A stretch of 64,000 nt of DNA from an uncultured Sphingorhabdus sp. (lineage in GTDB: Bacteria; Pseudomonadota; Alphaproteobacteria; Sphingomonadales; Sphingomonadaceae), in NCBI GenBank assembly GCA_947501885.1, contig CANMXN010000001.1:248001-312000 (forward strand). Reading direction: 5' to 3'. Positions 1 to 8,759 of the stretch are shown here, one piece after another; within the stretch, counting starts at the first letter, position 1; every line of letters starts with the position of its first letter. Made by a program: the position numbers and the translations under genes. The notes below the pieces were generated by a model that was given only the letters and a program-made list of their open reading frames with translations, did not search any database and was not told the origin of the DNA.

Positions 1-1257
1 GACAGTGCGACCCTTGCTTTCTATATTATTTTCCTCAAGAGGGTCACTTGTATCACGCATTTCAATACGCCGCGCCATGTCATGTCCAATACGCGCCAAT
101 ATAGGGGTGATAGTGAGGCCAATGGCCGTTGCTATTTGCCAGAAAGCTGCTGTTTCAGAATTAATAAGCTGCGCAGCGCTAGCCGCCGCTAATACGATCA
201 ATGTGGTTTCAGAAGGACTAGACATTAAGACACCAGCCTCGGTCGCTGTTCCCGTTCGTGCTCCGCTTAATTTTAATAGGCTGCCAGTTACCGCAGATTT
301 TACGATGATAATGCCAATAATGGCGGTCAATAAAGACACCCAATTTTCGATTACAAAATATATATCAATCTGCATACCGATACTGATCAAAAATACACCC
401 AATGCTAAGCCCTTAAAAGGCGCAGTCATAACCTCGACTTCACCATGATAGTCGGTTTCTGCGATTAACATACCAGCAATTATGGCTCCTACGATGGGTG
501 ATAGACCTACGGCACCAGTTATTAGACTTGCTATGATTACTACCAATAGGCTGATTGCCAAAAATAACTCGGGGCTTTTGGTGCGGGCCGCTTGACCAAA
601 TAATGGCGGTAATAGAATACGCCCCAATATTAGCATTGCGATAATGACAGCAGCGCCTTGCCATAATATGGTGACAAGATTATCGACGGTGTCATTGGTG
701 GCATAGGGTGCTAATGCGCCCAATATGAAGATGATTGGTACGATAGCAATATCTTCAAATAATAGCATAGCGAGTGCGGATTTCCCTACCGCAGATTTTG
801 TACCAGAAATAGGCAATACCAATGCAGTGGAGGATAAAGCGAGTGCAATACCGAGGCCCATAGAACCTGCAAATGATAGGCCAGCAAAATAATGAATTGC
901 GAGACCAATGATGAAACCGCTGCCAATTAATTCGGCGGCACCTACACCAAACACCAATTTACGCATCGTCCATAGACGCTTGAAACTTAATTCTAACCCA
1001 ATAGTGAATAGCAGTAGAATGATACCATATTCACCAAATGGTTTTATAGACTCTGCATCGGATATAGTGACCCATTCGAGCCATTGATACTGACTTGAAA
1101 GCGCCCCTAAGCCAAAGGGGCCAACCAATATTCCAACCAATATGAAACCAATGATAGGTGTAATGCGAAAGCGTGCAAAGGTTGGGATGATGATACCCGC
1201 AGCACCCAAAATAACGAGCGCATTATTCATACCATCAATTTGTAATTCTCCAGCCAT
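1..1257 (-). CDS. Cation:proton antiporter, CPA2/KefB-like (3' end outside window)
   Basis: Open frame of 419 codons running off the left edge, so the C-terminus is missing. The translation starts MAGELQIDGMNNALVILG and consists almost entirely of hydrophobic segments, with typical CPA2 features: GFILVGILVGPFG near residue 40, LLFTIGLELSF near 82, and LALSSTALVLP followed by FEDIAIVP in the middle (conserved polar residues of the ion path). The family exchanges K+ or Na+ for H+ across the inner membrane. Whether a C-terminal TrkA-N (RCK) domain follows cannot be seen. The ATG is the first in frame; upstream lies only the icd terminator region. The family is secure, the cation is not. Confidence 0.88.
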   Translation of the reverse strand, partial: MAGELQIDGMNNALVILGAAGIIIPTFARFRITPIIGFILVGILVGPFGLGALSSQYQWLEWVTISDAESIKPFGEYGIILLLFTIGLELSFKRLWTMRKLVFGVGAAELIGSGFIIGLAIHYFAGLSFAGSMGLGIALALSSTALVLPISGTKSAVGKSALAMLLFEDIAIVPIIFILGALAPYATNDTVDNLVTILWQGAAVIIAMLILGRILLPPLFGQAARTKSPELFLAISLLVVIIASLITGAVGLSPIVGAIIAGMLIAETDYHGEVEVMTAPFKGLALGVFLISIGMQIDIYFVIENWVSLLTAIIGIIIVKSAVTGSLLKLSGARTGTATEAGVLMSSPSETTLIVLAAASAAQLINSETAAFWQIATAIGLTITPILARIGHDMARRIEMRDTSDPLEENNIESKGRTV

Positions 1258-1331
1258 GAGATGGCATTAATATATTTTAAGAGACTTTGAAATTACTATT
1301 ATGGTTTGAAACAAAATAGTGCAGATAATAC

Positions 1332-1369
1332 ACAAAATAAAACCCCCAACATATTATCTGTTGAGGGTT
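1332..1369 (-). terminator. Rho-independent terminator of icd
   Basis: A 10-bp inverted repeat (1341-1350 with 1360-1369, one G-U pair) with a 9-nt loop lies about 25 nt downstream of the icd stop. On the minus strand it is followed by a TTTTATTTTG tract. Confidence 0.75.
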
Positions 1370-1393
1370 AAATTATTTACAGTCTGTAAGGGT

Positions 1394-2611
1394 TTACCAA
1401 TTGCCCATTGCTGTTTCTAGATTGTTTACAATGGCCTCAAAGAATTGTTCTGTGGTCATCCACGCTTGATCGGGACCAATTAGAATAGCCAAATCTTTGG
1501 TCATTTGGCCATTTTCAACCGTTTCAACGCATACGCGTTCTAATGTTTCGGCAAAGCGTGTGACTTCTGGCGTGTCATCAAATTTACCGCGGTTTTTCAA
1601 ACCACCTGTCCACGCAAAGATTGATGCGATAGGATTGGTAGATGTTGCCTTGCCTTGCTGGTGCTGGCGATAGTGACGTGTAACTGTGCCATGCGCTGCT
1701 TCTGATTCGACTGTTTTGCCATCAGGGCTCATCAACACAGATGTCATGAGACCAAGCGAACCAAACCCTTGTGCCACAGTGTCAGATTGCACGTCGCCAT
1801 CATAATTTTTACAGGCCCAAATGAATTTTCCAGACCATTTAAGCGCACTAGCTACCATGTCATCAATCAAACGATGCTGATACTCAATGCCCAATTCATC
1901 AAATTTTTCTTTAAACTCAGCTTGATAAATTTCTTCAAACAAGTCTTTGAAACGCCCATCATACGCTTTCATGATGGTGTTCTTGGTGGATAAGTAAACT
2001 GGCCATTGGCGCGCAACGCCATAGTTAAGCGATGCACGAGCAAAATCACGAATGCTGTCATCCAGATTATACATAGCCATTGCAACGCCGCTGCTTGGGA
2101 ATTGGAAGACTTCCTCATCGATATTTTGGCCGTCTTCACCTTCGAATATGAGGCGTAATTTACCAGGCCCTGGTACACGAAAGTCTGTTGCGCGATATTG
2201 ATCGCCGAAAGCATGGCGGCCAACAACAATAGGATCGGTCCAACCTGGGACCAATCTTGGTACATTTTGCATGACTATTGGTTCACGAAATACAACACCG
2301 CCGAGAATATTGCGGATTGTTCCATTGGGCGATTTCCACATTTTCTTAAGACCAAATTCTTCGACTCGATCTTCGTCAGGTGTGATTGTTGCACATTTTA
2401 CGCCGACTCCATGTTCCCGAATAGCGTTTGCGGAGTCTACGGTTATCTTATCATTGGTCTCATCACGTTTTTCAATAGAAAGGTCATAATATTTCAAATC
2501 TATATCAAGATAAGGTAGAATTAGTCTCTCTCTAATCCATTGCCAAATAATTCGTGTCATCTCATCGCCGTCAAGTTCAACGACTGGGTTTTTGACTTTA
2601 ATTTTTGCCAT
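1394..2611 (-). CDS. icd: NADP-dependent isocitrate dehydrogenase
   Basis: 405 aa, the usual length of the eukaryotic-like (type II) homodimeric NADP enzyme of alphaproteobacteria. It decarboxylates isocitrate to 2-oxoglutarate in the cytoplasmic TCA cycle. Seen in sequence: KCATITPDE at 72-80, the substrate-binding loop SPNGTIRN at 94-101 with Arg100, further Arg at 109 and 132, and a distal metal-binding region with [10 protein letters not shown]. The start ATG at 2611 gives the standard N-terminus [20 protein letters not shown]. The gene is monocistronic, with its own terminator. Its product 2-oxoglutarate is also the substrate of the KorAB pair encoded near 20-23 kb. Confidence 0.96.
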   Translation of the reverse strand: MAKIKVKNPVVELDGDEMTRIIWQWIRERLILPYLDIDLKYYDLSIEKRDETNDKITVDSANAIREHGVGVKCATITPDEDRVEEFGLKKMWKSPNGTIRNILGGVVFREPIVMQNVPRLVPGWTDPIVVGRHAFGDQYRATDFRVPGPGKLRLIFEGEDGQNIDEEVFQFPSSGVAMAMYNLDDSIRDFARASLNYGVARQWPVYLSTKNTIMKAYDGRFKDLFEEIYQAEFKEKFDELGIEYQHRLIDDMVASALKWSGKFIWACKNYDGDVQSDTVAQGFGSLGLMTSVLMSPDGKTVESEAAHGTVTRHYRQHQQGKATSTNPIASIFAWTGGLKNRGKFDDTPEVTRFAETLERVCVETVENGQMTKDLAILIGPDQAWMTTEQFFEAIVNNLETAMGNW

Positions 2612-2792
2612 AAAAAACGCTTTCCTAGAGGAGTAATTTGAATAGAAACTTATTATTGTGAAGCGTCCTTAGCAAATTTCTGCCAATGTTCAACTCTTCC
2701 AAGCAATCTATTTGCTGTTAATATTGCACTTATGTAGAATTTAATCGCTCATTCGTGCTTTCTGTCTTGTAACCATAGCTATCAAAGTTTAG

Positions 2793-3536
2793 ATGGAAAA
2801 CATGTCTAGACAAGAATTAACAAATAGGGGTGAGGGGGTCGCAAAATGGTCCTTTCCACCTGTTCATCCAGAAGGCCGTAAATTTGGCTTGATTTCAGCA
2901 GCCATTATGACGGGCTTTGCTATCATGGGTTGGAGCTGGCTTGCGTGGCCGATGGCTGGTATTACTGTTTGGACTCTAGCATTTTTTAGAGATCCGAAAC
3001 GTGCAACCCCCGATGATGATCGTTATATAGTCTCACCAGCAGATGGATTGGTGACTTTAATTCAAGAAGTTACGCCGCCTGCAGAAATATCGGGGCCAGA
3101 GGGTTTAGGGGATGAACCAATGACTCGCGTGTCCGTTTTCATGAGTGTGTTTGATGTTCATATTAATCGTACACCTATCCGTGGTACCGTTAAACATATT
3201 GCTTATATTGCAGGTAAATTTTTAAATGCAGATTTGGATAAAGCCAGTGAAGAAAATGAACGCCAGCACTTTTTAATCGAACGACCAGACGGTCTTCGGG
3301 TGGGCTTTACACAAATTGCTGGGTTAGTTGCGCGTAGGATCGTACCTTTTGTTAAAATAGGTGATACTCTTGGAGTTGGAGAGCGTGTAGGTCTCATTCG
3401 CTTTGGCAGCCGTGTTGATATTTATCTCCCCAAAGGGACTGCTTCGAAGGTTATTAAAGGCCAACGTTGTATCGCGGGTGAAACCATCATTGCAGAAATT
3501 GATGTTAATGAAGATTTACTGGCGATTGCACAATGA
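2793..3536 (+). CDS. psd: Phosphatidylserine decarboxylase proenzyme
   Basis: 247 aa, the short (PSD-B type II) form common in alphaproteobacteria. It converts phosphatidylserine to phosphatidylethanolamine at the inner membrane. A hydrophobic segment spans about 31-65. SPADG at 81-85 and DVHINRTP at 121-128 carry the conserved Asp and His. RFGSR at 203-207 holds the Gly205-Ser206 bond whose self-cleavage makes the pyruvoyl group (short forms have GS here instead of LGST). ATG at 2802 is preceded by GGAAAA and may be the true start, removing three residues. The gene is 68 bp upstream of pssA, which makes its substrate. Confidence 0.93.
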   Translation: MENMSRQELTNRGEGVAKWSFPPVHPEGRKFGLISAAIMTGFAIMGWSWLAWPMAGITVWTLAFFRDPKRATPDDDRYIVSPADGLVTLIQEVTPPAEISGPEGLGDEPMTRVSVFMSVFDVHINRTPIRGTVKHIAYIAGKFLNADLDKASEENERQHFLIERPDGLRVGFTQIAGLVARRIVPFVKIGDTLGVGERVGLIRFGSRVDIYLPKGTASKVIKGQRCIAGETIIAEIDVNEDLLAIAQ

Positions 3537-3604
3537 TATGCCATTTGGCGATACAGCTTAATTCTAATATATCTATAGCTGATATATACGGAATGCAGAT
3601 TTAA

Positions 3605-4360
3605 ATGTCTGGTATTTCCCTCAGGTCCTTTTTGCCTAATGCCGTCACTGCTATGGCACTTTGTGTTGGTTTTTCTGGGGTATGGTATGCATTATCCGAA
3701 AATTGGCGAGCTGCTGCTGCTGCTATTGTAGTGGCTGGCGTACTGGATGCCTTGGATGGCCGAGTAGCTAGGATGCTTAAGGGAGAGAGTAAATTTGGAG
3801 CTGAGTTGGACTCACTCTCTGATGTTATCGCATTTGGTGTTACCCCTGCGATATTGGTTTATAGTTGGTCGTTACAACATATGGAACGTTTTGGTTGGAC
3901 GATTTGTTTGTTTTTCACGCTTTGTATGGCGCTTCGTCTAGCGCGGTTTAATGCTCAAATTGATAATGACCCGCAGCCACATAAATTGGCGGGTTTTTTA
4001 ACAGGCGTGCCGTCTCCTGCTGCTGCGGGAATGATGTTGGTTCCAATATTATATTGGTTAGAAACGGACAGTGATTGGATAAAGTCGCCAATCATTATAG
4101 CACCATGGATGGTGATTATATCGATTTTGGTGGTTTCCAACGTTGCGACATTCAGTTGGAAATCTATCCGAATTAGACCCAGTTGGCGGTTTATTGGTAT
4201 TGTATTGGTCGGTTTATTTGTATGCGCAATGATAGCAGAGCCTTGGTGGACATTGATTGTTACTGGGGCGGCTTATTTCTTTTTGATACCTATGAGTATG
4301 TTTAGCTATCATAAGGTAAAACGCAGACGTTCCGCAGAAAAGCTTAACAGCGCAGAATAG
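3605..4360 (+). CDS. pssA: CDP-diacylglycerol--serine O-phosphatidyltransferase
   Basis: 251 aa integral membrane enzyme that makes phosphatidylserine from CDP-diacylglycerol and serine. The full CDP-alcohol phosphotransferase signature DGx2ARx8Gx3Dx3D runs from Asp51 to Asp73 and includes both catalytic aspartates. Several hydrophobic segments follow (about 95-115, 135-150, 160-180, 195-235). It lies directly after psd on the same strand, so the two form a phosphatidylethanolamine synthesis unit, as in many alphaproteobacteria. The C-terminus is short and basic. Confidence 0.94.
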   Translation: MSGISLRSFLPNAVTAMALCVGFSGVWYALSENWRAAAAAIVVAGVLDALDGRVARMLKGESKFGAELDSLSDVIAFGVTPAILVYSWSLQHMERFGWTICLFFTLCMALRLARFNAQIDNDPQPHKLAGFLTGVPSPAAAGMMLVPILYWLETDSDWIKSPIIIAPWMVIISILVVSNVATFSWKSIRIRPSWRFIGIVLVGLFVCAMIAEPWWTLIVTGAAYFFLIPMSMFSYHKVKRRRSAEKLNSAE

Positions 4361-4432
4361 CTCAAGCTATTTATCTATCTTGACGCATAAAATATATTCT
4401 CTATGTTCTTATTTCGTTCTTTTGAGGGAAAT

Positions 4433-5761
4433 ATGGAAATATATATTATAATTGCTGCAATTGCGGCTCTACTACTTGGGATCATATTAGGTTGGTATAT
4501 CGGCCAGCGTATTGCTGCTGCAGGTAATGAAACTGTTTCTCAATTACGATCAATGCTCGATGGTGTTTCCGAAGAGCGTGATAATGCCCGGGAACAATTA
4601 GCGCGTTTGGAAGCGAGTAGTGAAGAGAGGGTGAAATCATATGAGCAGCAATTATCATCACTTAAAGAAGCAAAAGAAGCATTAACGCTGCAATTTGAAA
4701 ATGTTGGACAGAAGTTATTGGGCCAAGCGCAATCTTCATTTTTGGATCAAGCTAAACAACGGTTTGATCTTGCGGGTGAAAAAAACCAAGAACAAATTAA
4801 GCAATTGCTGAACCCTGTGGGTGAGAAATTAAGAGCTTATGAAGAACAAGTGACGAAAGTCGAAAAAGAACGCAATGAAGCCTATGGTGACTTAAAAGGG
4901 CTTATTGGCGAGATGAAACAAGGCCAAGAGCGCGTTTCGTCAGAAGCGGCCAAATTGGTGAACAGTTTGCGCAATGCTCCTAAAGCTCGCGGCAGATGGG
5001 GTGAACAACAGCTTAAAAATGTATTGGAAAGCTGCGGTCTTTCTGAACATGTTGATTTTGAGACTGAGGTGAGCGTAGCTGGTGATGAAGGGCAACGTAT
5101 GCGCCCTGATGCTATTTTGCACGTGCCGGGTGGCAGCTCACTAGTAATTGATGCCAAAGTTTCGCTCAATGATTATCAAGATGCTTTTGACAATAATGAT
5201 GATGATGCTCGGATAACGGCTCTATCGCGCCATTGTGCATCGATGAAAAACCATATCGATGGCCTCTCACGCAAAGCTTATTGGGATCAATTTGAAAATA
5301 CACCCGATTATGTAATCATGTTTGTGCCAGGCGAGCATTTCTTAGCTGCGGCATTAGAGCATGATCCGCATCTCTGGGATTTTGCTTTTGAAAAGAAAAT
5401 ATTGCTTGCAACGCCCACTAATTTGGTTGCGATAGCGCGCACTGTTGCTAGCGTTTGGCGGCAAGAGGGGTTGGCTAAAGAAGCCAAACATATCGGGGCC
5501 TTGGGTAAAGAAATGTATGATCGTATTGCCGTTGCTGCGGGACATTTAAAGTCGGTAGGTTCAGGACTTAATAGTGCGGTGAACAATTACAATAAATTTG
5601 TCGGTAGTTTTGAACGTAATGTTATGTCGACTGGCCGTAAATTTGCTGAACTAAATATTGAAACGGGCAAGAAAGAAATTGAAGACATTGCGTCAGTAGA
5701 GGCTTTACCGCGCTATGCATCTGATATGGAGCGTACGTTAATCGAGGATAGTGAAAAATAA
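4433..5761 (+). CDS. rmuC: DNA recombination protein RmuC
   Basis: 442 aa from the ATG at 4433, which has GAGGG five bases upstream. A further in-frame ATG at 4403 has no ribosome site. The order fits RmuC: one N-terminal membrane segment (about 3-21), a long coiled coil rich in Glu, Gln and Lys to about residue 180, then the conserved domain with RGRWGEQQLKNVLE and DAKVSLNDY, which resembles a PD-(D/E)XK nuclease fold. RmuC limits inversions and rearrangements at inverted repeats; its chemistry is poorly known. The stop lies 3 bp from the convergent methyltransferase gene. Confidence 0.93.
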   Translation: MEIYIIIAAIAALLLGIILGWYIGQRIAAAGNETVSQLRSMLDGVSEERDNAREQLARLEASSEERVKSYEQQLSSLKEAKEALTLQFENVGQKLLGQAQSSFLDQAKQRFDLAGEKNQEQIKQLLNPVGEKLRAYEEQVTKVEKERNEAYGDLKGLIGEMKQGQERVSSEAAKLVNSLRNAPKARGRWGEQQLKNVLESCGLSEHVDFETEVSVAGDEGQRMRPDAILHVPGGSSLVIDAKVSLNDYQDAFDNNDDDARITALSRHCASMKNHIDGLSRKAYWDQFENTPDYVIMFVPGEHFLAAALEHDPHLWDFAFEKKILLATPTNLVAIARTVASVWRQEGLAKEAKHIGALGKEMYDRIAVAAGHLKSVGSGLNSAVNNYNKFVGSFERNVMSTGRKFAELNIETGKKEIEDIASVEALPRYASDMERTLIEDSEK

Positions 5762-5764
5762 TAC

Positions 5765-6565
5765 TTATTTTCTTCGGTGCTGATTGAGTATTTCATAACA
5801 TATAACAGCATTTGAAATAGCAGCATTCAAGCTATCTGCTTTTCCCATCATTGGTATCTTTGTTAAGATATCACATGCTTTTTCATAATTTTCGGGCAAT
5901 CCACGGGCTTCATTGCCCGTTAAAACGAATGCAGGCACTGAATAGGTGACATTTTGATAATCATGGTCTGTATTTAAGCTCGTGCCGACCAATTGGCCGT
6001 TCCCACTTCTTAGCCAAGTAATAAATTCTGTCCATGAGCATCGAACAATCTTTTGCGTGAATAGAGCACCCATTGATGCACGTACAGCTTCAACAGAAAA
6101 AGGGTCAGTGCAATCATCGATTAAAAATAAACCGCCGCTACCGACAGCATCTCCCGTGCGCATCATTGTACCCAAATTTCCAGGATCACGCATGTCTTGA
6201 ACCGCCATCCATATATTCGCGCTATCACGGTCAATTTCGCCAATATCTGTATCTATATCGGCGAATATACCAACGGCCATTTGTGCGTTATCTTTGCCTG
6301 TTATCTTGGAAATAATATCACTATTAGTTTTGATAATATCTCCTCCACCTTCCTCTACGGCGCTTATTATTAAATCCGTTAGAGGATGCGAGTTATCTTG
6401 ATCGATAAATAATATTTCGGGGATATAGCCTGCTTCTCTGGCTTCCGTTAATATACGTAAGCCTTCAGCTATAAATTTTTTTTCACGTTTGCGGTGTTTT
6501 TTCTCCCGCAAAGACCTCACTCTTTTTATCAGAGGATTTGAAAAGCCTGTAATCTCTCTGTGCAT
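5765..6565 (-). CDS. TrmH/SpoU-family RNA 2'-O-methyltransferase
   Basis: 266 aa from the ATG at 6565, which has GAGGA upstream and follows the ptsH stop by 1 bp. A start seven codons earlier would overlap ptsH. A basic substrate-binding N-terminus (KKHRKREKKFIAEG) is followed by the SPOUT knot motifs: NLGTMMRTGDAVG, LTGNEARGLPE, and LNAAISNAVICYEIL at the C-terminus. The family methylates ribose 2'-OH groups in rRNA or tRNA using SAM; the exact nucleotide cannot be told from sequence. It is the last gene of the ptsH-containing minus-strand cluster. Confidence 0.9.
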   Translation of the reverse strand: MHREITGFSNPLIKRVRSLREKKHRKREKKFIAEGLRILTEAREAGYIPEILFIDQDNSHPLTDLIISAVEEGGGDIIKTNSDIISKITGKDNAQMAVGIFADIDTDIGEIDRDSANIWMAVQDMRDPGNLGTMMRTGDAVGSGGLFLIDDCTDPFSVEAVRASMGALFTQKIVRCSWTEFITWLRSGNGQLVGTSLNTDHDYQNVTYSVPAFVLTGNEARGLPENYEKACDILTKIPMMGKADSLNAAISNAVICYEILNQHRRK

Positions 6566-6566
6566 G

Positions 6567-6881
6567 CTAATCCTCGCCGAAACCATCCAGAACCAAACCG
6601 ATTAATCGTTTCAATGCCGATTGAGCCTCAGGCTTATCCGTTTCACTATATTCTATGCCTATTTTTATTTCACTGCCTTTGGCGGCGCCCAGCATCATCA
6701 GCCCCATTATCGAATTACCAATGGCCTTATGTTCGCCTTTTGAAACACTGACTAAAAGCTTATTAGGCAAACGGTTGACCATAGTAACGAATTTGGAACT
6801 TGCACGTGCATGCAACCCGCGATCATTGATAATAACCACATTCTCGGAGATCGATCGTTTGCTTTCAGAATGCGCTATCAT
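6567..6881 (-). CDS. ptsH: HPr family phosphocarrier protein
   Basis: 104 aa. The phosphorylatable histidine is His24 in NDRGLHARAS, and the regulatory serine that HPr kinase modifies lies in NSIMG (Ser57). It carries phosphate from enzyme I to the EIIA encoded just upstream. Neither enzyme I nor an EIIB/EIIC pair is in the window, so this belongs to a regulatory PTS. The start overlaps the EIIA stop by 4 bp (ATGA), implying coupled translation. Confidence 0.94.
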   Translation of the reverse strand: MIAHSESKRSISENVVIINDRGLHARASSKFVTMVNRLPNKLLVSVSKGEHKAIGNSIMGLMMLGAAKGSEIKIGIEYSETDKPEAQSALKRLIGLVLDGFGED

Positions 6882-7276
6882 TCTACCAGCAATTCAGAGG
6901 CGACATTTATATATTTTTGCCCAGCTTCTTTTGCTGCATGGATTGCTTGCGTGATATCCATATTTTTACGAGCACTTTCTAATCGGATTAACATTGGTAG
7001 ATTAACGCCCGCGATGACCTCGACTTTCCCGCTTTTCAAAAGAGAAATAGCCAGATTTGAAGGAGTTCCACCAAATAGATCGGTTAGAATGATAACGCCT
7101 TTATCTTGATCAACTTTTTGGATTGCTTTCTCAATATTCTGGCGCTGCTTTTCCATATCATCATGCGGCCCAATACATATAGGCTCCACATATTTTTGAG
7201 GGCCAACCACATGCTCCATGGCTGTTAGAAACTCTTGAGCCAATCCTCCATGTGTAACTATTACCATTCCTATCAT
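6878..7276 (-). CDS. PTS EIIA component, mannose/fructose (EIIA-Man) family
   Basis: 132 aa single-domain protein. The active histidine is His9 in VIVTHGGLAQ, and LTDLFGGTPSN near residue 85 is the typical family loop. With no EIIB, EIIC or EIID beside it, it is probably the terminal phosphoacceptor of a regulatory PTS, as described for alphaproteobacteria where its phosphorylation state feeds into other regulators. It sits between rapZ and ptsH, the conserved order in this class. Confidence 0.92.
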   Translation of the reverse strand: MIGMVIVTHGGLAQEFLTAMEHVVGPQKYVEPICIGPHDDMEKQRQNIEKAIQKVDQDKGVIILTDLFGGTPSNLAISLLKSGKVEVIAGVNLPMLIRLESARKNMDITQAIHAAKEAGQKYINVASELLVE

Positions 7277-7330
7277 AATTGAAATATAAGCCTTTATTCA
7301 TATGCTATAAAGCATGGATATTCATATGTT

Positions 7331-8263
7331 CTATTTATTATCAGGAATACCCTCTAAAGAATCAATAATCCTAGATGATAAATTGCGATGTGATATGTTG
7401 GGAGAAAAGCCTGCTTCTTGCAACAAAGAAGCGAATTTTTCTGTAATATGGACCGATCGATGCCTACCCCCTGTGCACCCAAAAGCTATATTGACATAAG
7501 CTTTCCCCTGTTTCTCATATAATGGTAATATATATTTCAGTAGATCATAAATTTTTGATATGGATGCTTCATATTCGGGATCAGCGCAGACATAATCGGA
7601 AACGCTTTTATCCAATCCTGTAAGCGGCCTTAGCTTATCATCCCAATGTGGATTGCGTAAAAACCGCATATCAAAAACGAGATCTACATTATTGGGAACC
7701 CCTCTTGAGAAACCAAAACTTGTGAGTGAAACGGTCATCCGCGGTGCGCTTGTTAAAGAGAATCTCTGCCTAACTTCGGTTTGCAAGTCATTGACAGACA
7801 TTTTGCTTGTGTCGATAATATTTTCTGCCCATCGCCTGAAAGGGTCTAACAATTGTCTTTCTTGAGCGATACCATCCGAAGCAGGCCGGTCGTGACTCAT
7901 AGGATGACGTCTGCGCGTCTCGGCATAGCGCCGTTCCAATTCATTTCCGCTACAATCAAGAAATAGTGACATGATCTGAAAACGATTATTGCTCGCAAGT
8001 TTCTTTATTTGTTTTATGAGGGCATCAGTTTGTATACCGCGTGTTCGGCTATCAAACCCAAGAGCAAGTGGTGTATTATTGTCGCTATTTATGGATGAAG
8101 GTGTAGCAATTAATCTATCAATAAGACGTATAGGGAAGTTATCAACAGCTTCCCATCCACTATCTTCAAGAGTTTTAAGCGCAGTGGACTTCCCAGCTCC
8201 TGAAAGTCCGGAAACGAGCATTATTATTTGTTTATCGGGTTGGGCATAATTATTCTGTTCCAT
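7331..8263 (-). CDS. rapZ: RNase adapter protein RapZ (YvcJ-type nucleotide-binding protein)
   Basis: 310 aa. P-loop GLSGAGKST at 19-27, then AVDNFP. The second half has FDMRFLRNP and near the end IAFGCTGGRHRSV, the diagnostic C-terminal motif. In Enterobacteria RapZ guides small RNAs that control glucosamine-6-phosphate synthase to RNase E; in Bacillus the relative YvcJ is a GTPase. In alphaproteobacteria it sits with hprK and PTS genes, as here, which suggests a link to cell-wall precursor supply. The molecular role in this organism is unproven. Confidence 0.94.
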   Translation of the reverse strand: MEQNNYAQPDKQIIMLVSGLSGAGKSTALKTLEDSGWEAVDNFPIRLIDRLIATPSSINSDNNTPLALGFDSRTRGIQTDALIKQIKKLASNNRFQIMSLFLDCSGNELERRYAETRRRHPMSHDRPASDGIAQERQLLDPFRRWAENIIDTSKMSVNDLQTEVRQRFSLTSAPRMTVSLTSFGFSRGVPNNVDLVFDMRFLRNPHWDDKLRPLTGLDKSVSDYVCADPEYEASISKIYDLLKYILPLYEKQGKAYVNIAFGCTGGRHRSVHITEKFASLLQEAGFSPNISHRNLSSRIIDSLEGIPDNK

Positions 8264-8318
8264 AAAATTATCATATAGGCAATTTGTATGAATTGCATGC
8301 TTTAAGTGGCAAATAATT

Positions 8319-8759
8319 TTAGATAATATTGGTAATTTGATTTAAATTACGAATGGCCATCTCAATTTTGATAGGAGCAGATGCTTCTTGTGGATTAATT
8401 TTAAGGCTTGGCACAGTATAAATACCGAACTTTATAATTGGCAATGGAGTGGGATGTCGTTCATATTCATTTGATAATTTGATATGTAGTTTTAGCGGTA
8501 TATTATTGATAGTAGAGGTTTTTATAATATCAATGCCTGAAACCTCGATAGCATTTATATGATGCTCACATTGCGATAATATAGGATTGTCAGAAGAACC
8601 AGAAATATTGATTTTATCATCAGCAATTAATATGGCCCCTCTATCAATTAATCTTAGAGCGAGATCTGATTTGCCAGAACCAGATGGTCCCGTGATTATT
8701 ACGCCTATATCATCAATAGCGACAGCCGTTGCATGGGTAGGATAGAGGTTATTGCACAT
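8319..8759 (-). CDS. hprK: HPr kinase/phosphorylase, kinase domain only
   Basis: 146 aa from the ATG at 8759. The reading frame is open further upstream, but that part lies inside chvG and would be about 27 residues of non-homologous sequence. Walker A GPSGSGKSD at 24-32 and the following region with ILIADD match the catalytic domain of HprK. The N-terminal domain of Firmicute HprK (about 130 aa) is absent, as is usual in alphaproteobacteria. It phosphorylates HPr on the seryl site. The first 11 bp overlap the end of chvG, so it is likely translationally coupled to the sensor kinase. Confidence 0.9.
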   Translation of the reverse strand: MCNNLYPTHATAVAIDDIGVIITGPSGSGKSDLALRLIDRGAILIADDKINISGSSDNPILSQCEHHINAIEVSGIDIIKTSTINNIPLKLHIKLSNEYERHPTPLPIIKFGIYTVPSLKINPQEASAPIKIEMAIRNLNQITNII